This document shows, one piece after another, positions 9,630 through 18,140 of a DNA stretch of 64,000 nucleotides. The notes beneath the pieces were generated by a model, which worked only from the letters and a program-made list of their open reading frames with translations, was not told the DNA's origin and did not search any database. The position numbers and the translations under genes are program-made. Where the stretch lies: positions 1-64,000 of the forward strand of contig NZ_UPSE01000283.1 of assembly GCF_900573885.1 (NCBI RefSeq), written 5' to 3'. Each line of letters begins with the position of its first letter. Within the stretch, counting starts at the first letter, position 1. The DNA comes from Pseudomonas viridiflava. Its GTDB lineage: Bacteria; Pseudomonadota; Gammaproteobacteria; Pseudomonadales; Pseudomonadaceae.

Positions 9630-10073
9630 GGTGGTCAGGTCCGTGACGGCGAACGAAAGGGCAGATGGCTGCGGATTAGACGCGTGGGCGCGTGCGGCGC
9701 ACAAGATGAATTTGTGCCGCGTGTGATGATCTTCGCCGAAGGCAATCCCGCCATAGGGATAATGGCCATTCGCCCTTTTTTCGTGTTAACTGCGCGCCTC
9801 AAAAGTTGCCTGATCCCGTTATCACCCGCATGCACGCTCTAACTCCTCGCTTGCTTCGATTCGCTTGTGGCTACGGCTACGTCCACTGCTTGATGGCATT
9901 TACGCCTTTTTCCGTACTGACGCGCCGAACGCTGTGCTTTAGATGGCTATGCTCAAGGCAGTGGAAGTAAAAAACTAAACGTTCCCCCCGCTTGGCGCCT
10001 GCTGCCGACGGGAAAAACAATAAAAAAAGCTCGCCGTTGCCCTCGACAACGAGTGAGTAAGACGGAGTGAGCC
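9630..10073. other. Intergenic gap between divergent genes
   Basis: Roughly 440 bases separate the DUF4431 gene (minus) from the Baeyer-Villiger monooxygenase gene (plus). It is more A+T-rich near 9960-10040. I see no RNA gene and no promoter good enough to place with confidence. Confidence 0.5.
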
Positions 10074-11582
10074 ATGGGTACCGAACAGTTTGATGTGTTG
10101 ATCATTGGCGCAGGTCTTTCGGGTATCGGTGCGGCCTACCGGTTACAGACAGAATGTCCGGCCAAGCGCTACGCGATTCTCGAAGGGCGCGGCGAAATCG
10201 GTGGAACCTGGGATCTGTTCCGTTATCCGGGGCTGCGTTCAGACTCCGACATGTTCACCCTCGGTTACCCGTTCAAGCCGTGGCAGGACGCCAAAGCCAT
10301 CGCCGATGGCGCCTCGATTCTGCAGTACATCAAAGACACGGCCCGCGAATTCGGCATCGACCAGCACATTCGCTTCAAACAGAAAGTGGCATCGGCCAGC
10401 TGGTCTTCCCATGACGCGCTGTGGACCTTGCACGTACAGCACCCTGAAAGCGGGGCGTCGACCCTCTACCGGGCAAAATTTCTGTACGTCTGCAGCGGCT
10501 ACTACGACTACGCCGGCGGCTACACCCCTGAATTTCCGGGCAGCGACCAGTTCAAGGGCCAAGTAATTCATCCGCAGAAGTGGCCCGAGAATCTCGACTA
10601 CACCGATAAAAACGTGGTCATCATCGGCAGCGGCGCCACCGCCGTAACGCTGGTGCCCGCCATGGCGGCGCAGGCTCGCAGCGTCACCCTGCTGCAGCGT
10701 TCGCCCAGTTATGTCGCCGCGCTGCCAGCCAAGGATCCGATCGCCGATTTTCTCCGCAAGCATTTGTCCGAACCCCGCGCTCACAGCCTGGCGCGCTGGA
10801 AAAACGTGATGCTGACGTTAGGCTTTTTCCAATTCTGTCGCCGCGCTCCGAACCTGGCGCGCAGGATGTTGCGAATCGGCGTGAAGCGCCAGCTGCCGGC
10901 CGGTTACGCGGTCGATACGCACTTCAAACCGGCTTACCAACCGTGGGACCAGCGCCTGTGCGTGGCCCCCAACGGCGACCTGTTCAAGGCGCTGCGCAGC
11001 GGCAAGGCGCAGATGGTTACCGAACACATCGACACGTTTACCGAAACCGGCATTCGCCTGCGCTCGGGCGAGGAGCTGGCGGCGGATATCATCGTCACCG
11101 CCACCGGCCTGAAATTGCAGGCATGCGGCGGCATGGCCCTGGACGTTGACGGCAAGCCCGTGAATATCGGCGACACCCTGGCCTACAAAGGCTTGATGCT
11201 CAGTAACGTGCCCAATTTCGCCCTGTGTGTCGGCTACACCAACGCCTCCTGGACGCTGCGTGCCGACCTTGCCTCACGCTACGTGTGCCGCGTACTCAAT
11301 TACATGGACGAGAATGCCTACAAAATGTGCGTGGCCCAGCAGGTGGGCAACGCCATTGAAAAGCGCCCATTGCTGGATATCTCTGCGGGGTACGTATTGC
11401 GCGCGGCCGATGTATTGCCCAAGCAAGGGCCGGGCGCGCCATGGCAGATGAAGCAGAACTACCTGCTCGATGTGTTCAACCTGCGCTATGCGCCGGTGGA
11501 GGACGGCACGCTGACCTTTCGCCGCGACCCCGCGTTAGGCAGGGCGCTGCCGGTGGTGGAGCGAGCCGTTTCGGCGGCGTGA
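10074..11582 (+). CDS. Baeyer-Villiger-type flavin monooxygenase
   Basis: FAD/NADPH enzyme of 502 residues. FDVLIIGAGLSGIGAAYRL near residue 5 binds FAD, VVIIGSGATAVTLVPAMA near 182 binds NADPH, and between them FKGQVIHPQKWP near 162 is an exact match to the type I Baeyer-Villiger fingerprint FxGxxxHxxxW(P/D). GGTWDLFRYPGLRSDSD is the usual segment after the FAD fold. The reaction would insert oxygen next to a ketone or oxidise a heteroatom; the substrate is not known. GGAGTGAGCC stands before the ATG. A REP element follows, so it appears to be a one-gene unit. Confidence 0.9.
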   Translation: MGTEQFDVLIIGAGLSGIGAAYRLQTECPAKRYAILEGRGEIGGTWDLFRYPGLRSDSDMFTLGYPFKPWQDAKAIADGASILQYIKDTAREFGIDQHIRFKQKVASASWSSHDALWTLHVQHPESGASTLYRAKFLYVCSGYYDYAGGYTPEFPGSDQFKGQVIHPQKWPENLDYTDKNVVIIGSGATAVTLVPAMAAQARSVTLLQRSPSYVAALPAKDPIADFLRKHLSEPRAHSLARWKNVMLTLGFFQFCRRAPNLARRMLRIGVKRQLPAGYAVDTHFKPAYQPWDQRLCVAPNGDLFKALRSGKAQMVTEHIDTFTETGIRLRSGEELAADIIVTATGLKLQACGGMALDVDGKPVNIGDTLAYKGLMLSNVPNFALCVGYTNASWTLRADLASRYVCRVLNYMDENAYKMCVAQQVGNAIEKRPLLDISAGYVLRAADVLPKQGPGAPWQMKQNYLLDVFNLRYAPVEDGTLTFRRDPALGRALPVVERAVSAA

Positions 11583-11610
11583 AGCGGCGGCTTCAGCCTC
11601 GACCCCAAAA

Positions 11611-11678
11611 GCATCGCGGCTAAAGCCGCTCCCACAGAGACAGTTATTTCCTGTAGGAGCGGCTTTAGCCGCGATTGC
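11611..11678. repeat. REP inverted pair
   Basis: Two opposed copies of GCATCGCGGCTAAAGCCGCT with a CCCACAG/CTGTAGGAG edge form a hairpin. The same element recurs at 58951-59030 in an interrupted form. It lies between convergent genes. Confidence 0.88.
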
Positions 11679-11710
11679 TGCAGACGACAGCCCCAGCAAG
11701 CCGCGACCCA

Positions 11711-13567
11711 TCACACCTTCACCCCCTGCTCACGCAGCCGCTTGTACAGCGTGTTGCGGCTAAGCCCAAGTTGGCGGGCAAGGTGGGAGATATTGCCGCC
11801 ACACTGCTCGTACTGACTTTTCAGATCGGCATCACTGGTCGCCCGGTATTCCACCACGGGCGGCGCCTCGTTACCGGGCAGATCCGCAAAGAAATCATCC
11901 GGCAAATGCTCGGGGCGAATCGGCTGGTCGTCGGCCATTGCCAGGGCGATCTGCAGCACGCTGCTCAGCTGGCGCAGGTTGCCAGGCCACGGATGGCGCA
12001 GCAGCATTTCCATCACGTCACTGCTCAAGCCGGCCCATTGGTAGGGCTCGCGATGGTGCTCCCACAAGCGCTGGATCATCGCCTGTTTGTCGGTGCGCTC
12101 GCGCAACGGCGGCAGTTCAAGGTTGAGGCCGCTGATGCGGTAATAGAGGTCTTGTCTGAACAGGCCGCTGTCGACGTCCTGGCGCAGTGCCCGATTGGTA
12201 GCGGAGATCAGGCGGATATCTACCGGATACAACTCGCTGCTGCCCAAGGGCTGCACGCAGCGCTCTTGCAGCACGCGCAACAGTCGCGCTTGTACCCGCA
12301 GCGGCATATCGCCGACTTCGTCGAGGAACAACGTGCCTTTGTGAGCCTTGCGAATCAGACCGATGCTGCCTTTCTGGTTGGCGCCGGTGAACGCGCCTTT
12401 CTCGTAGCCGAACAGTTCCGATTCCACCAGCTCGGCAGGAATGGCCGCGCAGTTCACGGCGATCAGGCTTTGCTGCGCCCTTGAGCTGGCCTGATGCAGG
12501 GCTTTGACGAACACTTCTTTGCCAACGCCGGTTTCGCCGAACACCAGTATCGGAATGTCTTTTTCCAGTAGCCGCTCAGCCTGGCGCACGGCCTTGTCGA
12601 CGCGCGGGTCACCGAGGTTGATGGCGGCAAGGGTGAAAGGACTTTGCGCGGCCGGTGCCGGGCTCGGCGGCGGGCTGAGCGGTGCGGTGCGAAAGTCTCG
12701 CGCCTGGATCGGCACCGGTTGCTGCGGACGCTTGAGCTGGGCGTGGAAGCGAAAACGGCCGCCGGCGCGCAAGTTGAACGGCAAGTCTTGGGGCTGGTTC
12801 AGCAGCTGTTGCAGCGGGATGTCGAACAAACGCTCGATGTTCACCGCTGCCAGGCTGATGCCGAGCAGGCTGTCGGCGCGGCGGTTGGCGGACACCACCT
12901 GGCCGCTTTCGTCGAACACCACCAGGCCGGCCCATGGGCTGTCGAGGTTGTTCAGGCTGGTGTTGAAGGTCAGCTGGAAATAGCGCTGCTGAAACAGGTT
13001 GAGGATCAGCCGGTTCTCCACCGACTGGCTCATCATTTTCACCATGCCCAGGGTGTGCGAGGGCGGCAGGTAGCTGTCGCTGGACACATCGAGCACGGCA
13101 ATCATCTGCCTTTGCTCGTTGAAAATCGGCGAGGCCGAGCCGGTCATGAAGCGGTTGGCTTTAAGGAAGTGTTCGTCATGCTGAATATGCACCGGCTGCG
13201 CGCAGCTCAGCGCAGTGCCGATGGCGTTGGTGCCGGTGTAGCGCTCCAGCCAACTGGCGCCGGCAACAAAGCCGGCGGCATGGTTCGGCTCGATAAAACG
13301 CTGGTCGCCCCAGCTCTGCAGCACCTGGCCCTGGTTGTCGGCCAGCATGATCAGGCAGTTGGAGTTGGCGAGGATGTTGCCGTAGTAGGGCAGCACTTCC
13401 TTATGGGTGGTTTGCACCAGCGCATGCTGACTTTCCAACAGCGCCGACACGTCGCCGGCGCTCGGCTGGCTGAACGTCGGCGCGCTCTGGTGCGTGAGGC
13501 CGAAACTGCGGCAGCGCGTCCAGGAGTCCTGAATGATCGTGTCGTGGGGCAGGGCGGCTTCGGCCAT
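11711..13567 (-). CDS. Sigma-54-dependent activator, AcoR/DhaR-like
   Basis: Transcriptional activator of 618 residues. The N-terminal 200 residues include a GAF-like sensor (LADNQGQVLQSWGD, AGASWLERYTGTNAIGTAL), a PAS-like stretch follows (GLVVFDESGQVVSANRRAD), then the AAA+ domain with FGETGVGKEVF (Walker A) and the sigma-54 contact loop GAFTGA in GYEKGAFTGANQKG, and a Fis-type helix-turn-helix end (HLARQLGLSRNTLYKRL). It diverges from the glycerol-type ABC operon, whose promoter has -24/-12 elements, so it very likely activates that operon. DhaR and AcoR homologues respond to glycerol-related and acetoin signals; the inducer here is inferred to be a polyol. Confidence 0.9.
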   Translation of the reverse strand: MAEAALPHDTIIQDSWTRCRSFGLTHQSAPTFSQPSAGDVSALLESQHALVQTTHKEVLPYYGNILANSNCLIMLADNQGQVLQSWGDQRFIEPNHAAGFVAGASWLERYTGTNAIGTALSCAQPVHIQHDEHFLKANRFMTGSASPIFNEQRQMIAVLDVSSDSYLPPSHTLGMVKMMSQSVENRLILNLFQQRYFQLTFNTSLNNLDSPWAGLVVFDESGQVVSANRRADSLLGISLAAVNIERLFDIPLQQLLNQPQDLPFNLRAGGRFRFHAQLKRPQQPVPIQARDFRTAPLSPPPSPAPAAQSPFTLAAINLGDPRVDKAVRQAERLLEKDIPILVFGETGVGKEVFVKALHQASSRAQQSLIAVNCAAIPAELVESELFGYEKGAFTGANQKGSIGLIRKAHKGTLFLDEVGDMPLRVQARLLRVLQERCVQPLGSSELYPVDIRLISATNRALRQDVDSGLFRQDLYYRISGLNLELPPLRERTDKQAMIQRLWEHHREPYQWAGLSSDVMEMLLRHPWPGNLRQLSSVLQIALAMADDQPIRPEHLPDDFFADLPGNEAPPVVEYRATSDADLKSQYEQCGGNISHLARQLGLSRNTLYKRLREQGVKV

Positions 13568-13649
13568 GACGGGTCTCGCGTGATGTTGTTTTTATTTTCA
13601 GCCAGCAATCGACCGGTGTTTTCCGGGTCGGTTCAGTGTCGTTCATGAC

Positions 13650-13710
13650 TGTTCAAAGTCAACAGTGGCCACTGTTCAGTTGTTCACAAATGAGTGTTCA
13701 CAGGTGTTCA
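13650..13710. promoter_or_regulatory. Upstream activator site cluster (TGTTCA repeats and 16-bp palindrome)
   Basis: TGTTCA occurs at 13650, 13673, 13681, 13695 and 13705, and a perfect palindrome AACAGTGGCCACTGTT lies at 13661-13676. The cluster is 78-138 bases before the -24 element, the usual distance for enhancer sites of a sigma-54 activator. Binding by the divergent AcoR-like protein is inference. Confidence 0.6.
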
Positions 13711-13785
13711 AACTGACCCTTCCGGATATTCTGATTGGTTGGATAATTCTTTTTAAAACAGTAGGTTGTGATCGTTAATCACGGG

Positions 13786-13802
13786 TTGGCACAGAACTGG
13801 CT
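13786..13802 (+). promoter_or_regulatory. Sigma-54 (-24/-12) promoter of the ABC importer operon
   Basis: TTGGCACAGAACTGGCT has the -24 GG (13788-13789) and the -12 GC (13800-13801) exactly ten bases apart, as sigma-54 requires. Transcription should begin near 13813, about 80 bases before the first gene. Confidence 0.82.
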
Positions 13803-13891
13803 CTAGTTTGGCGAATTGAAATCGAGGGTGCCAGAGCCTGGCCGACGCACCCTCGGTGGAATCAACGTAGAACAACAATAAAAGGACGCTT

Positions 13892-14986
13892 ATGTCTTTA
13901 GTGCTCGAACACGTCACGCGTGTGGTCGATGGCGAGTTGCATATCGACGACGCCTGTTTAAGTTTCGAACCAGGTTCGTTCAACGTGCTGCTGGGTCGGA
14001 CCCTTTCCGGTAAAACCAGCCTGATGCGCTTGATGGCTGGACTCGACAAACCCAACAGCGGCCGCATTTTGATGAACGGCGCCGATATGACAAACGTGCC
14101 GGTGCGCAAGCGCAACGTGTCGATGGTCTATCAGCAGTTCATCAATTACCCGACGTTGACGGTGTACGAGAACATCGCCTCGCCGCTGCGCCAGGCCGGT
14201 CTCAAAGACGCCGAAATAGCCGAAAAAGTCCACGCCACCGCCAAGATGCTGCGCATTGATGCGTTGCTCAAGCGCCATCCTCTGGAGCTTTCGGGCGGTC
14301 AGCAGCAGCGCACCGCCATGGCTCGCGCGCTGGTCAAGGACGCCTCGCTGATTCTGTTCGACGAGCCGCTGGTGAACCTCGACTACAAGCTGCGCGAAGA
14401 GCTGCGTCAGGAAATGCGCGAGCTGTTCCAGGCGCGCCACACCATCGCCATTTATGCCACCACCGAGCCAAACGAAGCGCTGGCGTTGGGCGGCACCACC
14501 ACCATCCTGCACGAAGGGCGAGTGGTGCAGAGCGGCAAGACCGCCGACGTGTACCACCGTCCGCAACAGGTGCTGGCCGCCGAGCTGTTTTCCGAACCGC
14601 CGATCAACCTTATGCCCGGACGCATTAGCGGCACCGAGGTCAGTTTCGCCGAGGCCGTGCACTTTCCCCTGAACCCGGATCTGCAAAGCATCGGCGAGGG
14701 CGAGTACCGCTTTGGCGTGCGCCCCAGCCATATCGGCCTGGTGCCCTCCAATGACGATGATCTGGAATTGGCGGTAACCGTCGAGCTTGCCGAAATCAGC
14801 GGCTCGGAAACCTTTCTGCACGTGCGCAACGAGCAGTTTGTGTTGGTGCTGCATTTGCCGGGCGTGCATGAGTACGACGTCGACACGTCGATTCTTATCT
14901 ATATCCCCACCCACAAGCTGTTCGTATTCGCCGCCGATGGCCGCCTGATTCAGGCTCCCAGTCGCCGTGTCGGGAGGGTTGCCTGA
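13892..14986 (+). CDS. ABC importer ATPase 1 (GlpS-like)
   Basis: Cytoplasmic ATPase of a glycerol-type (Rhizobium GlpSTPQV-like) ABC importer, 364 residues including a C-terminal OB/TOBE-like regulatory part. Walker A is GRTLSGKTS, the Q-loop is VYQQF, the signature LSGGQQQRTAMARAL is intact, and Walker B is LILFDEP. The switch position reads IYATTEPNEAL, so the normal His of the H-loop (usually THDQ) is a Thr. The next gene has the opposite defect (intact His, degenerate signature). AAGGACG precedes the ATG; the stop overlaps the next start (TGATG). Confidence 0.88.
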   Translation: MSLVLEHVTRVVDGELHIDDACLSFEPGSFNVLLGRTLSGKTSLMRLMAGLDKPNSGRILMNGADMTNVPVRKRNVSMVYQQFINYPTLTVYENIASPLRQAGLKDAEIAEKVHATAKMLRIDALLKRHPLELSGGQQQRTAMARALVKDASLILFDEPLVNLDYKLREELRQEMRELFQARHTIAIYATTEPNEALALGGTTTILHEGRVVQSGKTADVYHRPQQVLAAELFSEPPINLMPGRISGTEVSFAEAVHFPLNPDLQSIGEGEYRFGVRPSHIGLVPSNDDDLELAVTVELAEISGSETFLHVRNEQFVLVLHLPGVHEYDVDTSILIYIPTHKLFVFAADGRLIQAPSRRVGRVA

Positions 14987-16107
14987 TGGCCGAGATTCGT
15001 TTGCACCATTTGGCGCATAGCTACAGCAAAACGCCCACCGGGCCGGCGGACTACGCCATTCGCGAGATGAACCATATCTGGGAGCAGGGCGGCGCCTATG
15101 CGTTGCTAGGCCCGTCCGGATGCGGCAAGTCGACGTTGCTCAACATTATTTCAGGGCTGCTGAGCCCGTCCGAGGGTGAAGTGCATTTCGACGGCAAGGT
15201 GGTGAATCTGCTGCCGCCAGAAGAGCGCAACATCGCCCAGGTTTTCCAGTTCCCGGTGGTGTACGACACCATGACGGTGTTCGACAACCTGGCCTTTCCC
15301 TTGCGCAATCAGGGCCTCAACGAAGCCAAGGTGCTGAGCAAGGTCAACGAGATTGCCGAGGTGCTCGACCTGCACCCGTTGCTGCACAAGAAAGCCAAGA
15401 ACCTGACCGCTGACGAGAAGCAGAAAGTTTCCATGGGCCGTGGTCTGGTACGTGACGATGTGTCGGCCATTCTGTTCGACGAACCGCTGACCGTGATCGA
15501 CCCGCACCTTAAGTGGAAGCTGCGGCGCAAGCTCAAGCAGATTCATGAGCAGTTCAACATCACCATGGTCTACGTGACCCACGACCAGCTCGAAGCCTCG
15601 ACCTTTGCCGACAAGATTGCCGTGATGTACGGCGGGCAGATCGTGCAGTTCGGCACCCCGCGCGAGTTGTTCGAGCGCCCGAGCCACACCTTTGTCGGCT
15701 ACTTCATTGGTAGCCCGGGCATGAACCTGATCGACGTGACGCGCTGCGAGGGTGGCGTGCGGTTCGCCAATACCGTGCTGCCATTAAGCGCCGCGCTCAA
15801 TCAACGCCTTGCCGCGATGCCGGATGCCACGCTGAAGGTCGGCATTCGTCCCGAGTTCATCCACATTTGGGATGGCCCCTATGACGACGCGCTGTGCGGC
15901 GACGTGGCGCATGTCGAGGACTTGGGCACTTACAAAATCCTGACCCTGATGCTCGACGGGCAGAAGCTGAAAGTGCGCTTGCAGGAGGACCAGCCAGTGC
16001 CGCAGCAGAAGGTGTACCTGAGTTTTCCGGCGCAGTGGCTGATGCTGTACGCCGACGAATATCTGGTTGAAGCGGCGGTAGACGCGCCTGCGGAGGTGAC
16101 GCCATGA
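14986..16107 (+). CDS. ABC importer ATPase 2 (GlpT-like)
   Basis: Second ATPase of the importer, 373 residues. Walker A is GPSGCGKSTLL, Q-loop VFQFPVVYD, Walker B AILFDEP and H-loop YVTHDQLEAS, all orthodox, but the signature motif reads NLTADEKQKVSMGRGL instead of LSGGQ. Together with the missing His of ATPase 1, one composite ATP site should be weak and the other consensus. A C-terminal regulatory domain follows residue 240. The start overlaps the preceding stop by one base and the end overlaps the next gene by four, so the genes are translationally coupled. Confidence 0.88.
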   Translation: MAEIRLHHLAHSYSKTPTGPADYAIREMNHIWEQGGAYALLGPSGCGKSTLLNIISGLLSPSEGEVHFDGKVVNLLPPEERNIAQVFQFPVVYDTMTVFDNLAFPLRNQGLNEAKVLSKVNEIAEVLDLHPLLHKKAKNLTADEKQKVSMGRGLVRDDVSAILFDEPLTVIDPHLKWKLRRKLKQIHEQFNITMVYVTHDQLEASTFADKIAVMYGGQIVQFGTPRELFERPSHTFVGYFIGSPGMNLIDVTRCEGGVRFANTVLPLSAALNQRLAAMPDATLKVGIRPEFIHIWDGPYDDALCGDVAHVEDLGTYKILTLMLDGQKLKVRLQEDQPVPQQKVYLSFPAQWLMLYADEYLVEAAVDAPAEVTP

Positions 16108-16967
16108 AGGTTCAGAACAACAAGGCGTGGTGGTTGGTATTGCCGGTATTTCTGCTGGTGGCGTTCAGCGCCATTGTGCCGATGATGACGGTGGTCAACT
16201 ACTCGCTGCAGGACATTTTCGACCAATCCAGCCGCTACTTTGTCGGCGCCGATTGGTACCGCCAGGTATTGGCCGACAACCGTTTGCACGACTCATTGCT
16301 GCGCCAGTTCATCTTCTCGGCCTGCGTGCTGTTGATTGAAATTCCCCTCGGTATCGGCATCGCGCTGTGTATGCCAACCAAAGGGAAAATGGCCTCGCTG
16401 GTGTTGATCGTGCTGGCCATTCCGCTGCTGATTCCATGGAACGTGGTCGGCACCATCTGGCAGATTTTCGGCCGCGCCGACATTGGCTTGATGGGCTACA
16501 CGCTCAACAAGCTGGGCATCTCATACAACTACGCGGCCAATACGGGCGACGCCTGGGCCACGGTGTTGATCATGGATGTGTGGCACTGGACGTCGTTGGT
16601 GGCGCTGCTGTGTTACTCCGGTTTGCGGGCCATTCCCGATGTGTATTACCAGGCCGCGCGCATTGATCGGGCGTCGGGTTGGGCGGTGTTCCGTCACATT
16701 CAACTGCCCAAGCTGAAAAGCGTGCTGCTGATCGCCGTGATGCTGCGCTTTATGGACAGCTTCATGATTTACACCGAGCCCTTCGTGCTCACCGGCGGCG
16801 GGCCGGGCAACGCCACCACGTTCCTCAGCCAAACCCTGACGCAAATGGCCATCGGCCAATTCGACCTGGGCCCGGCGGCGGCGTTTTCGCTGGTGTACTT
16901 CCTGATCATTCTGTTGGTGTCGTGGGTGTTCTACACCGCCATGACGCACAACGATAAAACGCGCTGA
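16104..16967 (+). CDS. ABC importer permease 1 (GlpP-like)
   Basis: Inner-membrane permease of the binding-protein-dependent MalF/UgpA type, 287 residues with about six hydrophobic segments, starting with WWLVLPVFLLVAFSAIVPMM. The EAA-like loop that docks to the ATPase is visible as YYQAARIDRASGWAVFRHIQLPKL near residue 190, and the segment TEPFVLTGGGPGNATTFLS is typical of this family. It overlaps ATPase 2 by ATGA and is followed by permease 2 after ten bases. Confidence 0.92.
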   Translation: MKVQNNKAWWLVLPVFLLVAFSAIVPMMTVVNYSLQDIFDQSSRYFVGADWYRQVLADNRLHDSLLRQFIFSACVLLIEIPLGIGIALCMPTKGKMASLVLIVLAIPLLIPWNVVGTIWQIFGRADIGLMGYTLNKLGISYNYAANTGDAWATVLIMDVWHWTSLVALLCYSGLRAIPDVYYQAARIDRASGWAVFRHIQLPKLKSVLLIAVMLRFMDSFMIYTEPFVLTGGGPGNATTFLSQTLTQMAIGQFDLGPAAAFSLVYFLIILLVSWVFYTAMTHNDKTR

Positions 16968-16977
16968 GGCCCCGACC

Positions 16978-17778
<801 letters not shown>

Positions 17779-17788
17779 GGAACTGACG

Positions 17789-18061
17789 ATGGAATGGATG
17801 GCTTGGACAACCCCCACCGCAGCGTTTTTCGCGGCTATCGCGTTGCTGCTGGCGGGCATGACCGTTTGGGAGCTGCGCTCACCGTGTGTGGAGCGTCGCG
17901 GGTTCTTGCCGATTGCCACCACCCGTGGCGATCGGCTGTTTATTGGTCTTCTCGGAAGCGCTTACCTGCATTTGCTGGTAATCGGCGCGACCGAATGGAG
18001 CATCTGGGTAGCCTCCGCGCTGTCCCTGGTGTGGCTGTTGGTTGTGATGCGTTGGGGTTAG
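17789..18061 (+). CDS. Small DUF2160 membrane protein of the importer (GlpU-like)
   Basis: A 90-residue protein with two or three hydrophobic segments (TPTAAFFAAIALLLAGMTVW and LFIGLLGSAYLHLLVIGAT). Proteins of the DUF2160 family accompany glycerol ABC importers between the permease and binding-protein genes, as here; their exact role is not known. ATG 17789 has GAGG nine bases before it, which favours it over a longer reading from 17759 that overlaps permease 2. Confidence 0.8.
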   Translation: MEWMAWTTPTAAFFAAIALLLAGMTVWELRSPCVERRGFLPIATTRGDRLFIGLLGSAYLHLLVIGATEWSIWVASALSLVWLLVVMRWG

Positions 18062-18140
18062 TTGGCAGGCGGGCCGCAGCTGTCGTTTGTGTCTGCCCCG
18101 CACGGTTGGAGCTGTACCTAATAATTACCAAGAGGTGTCT

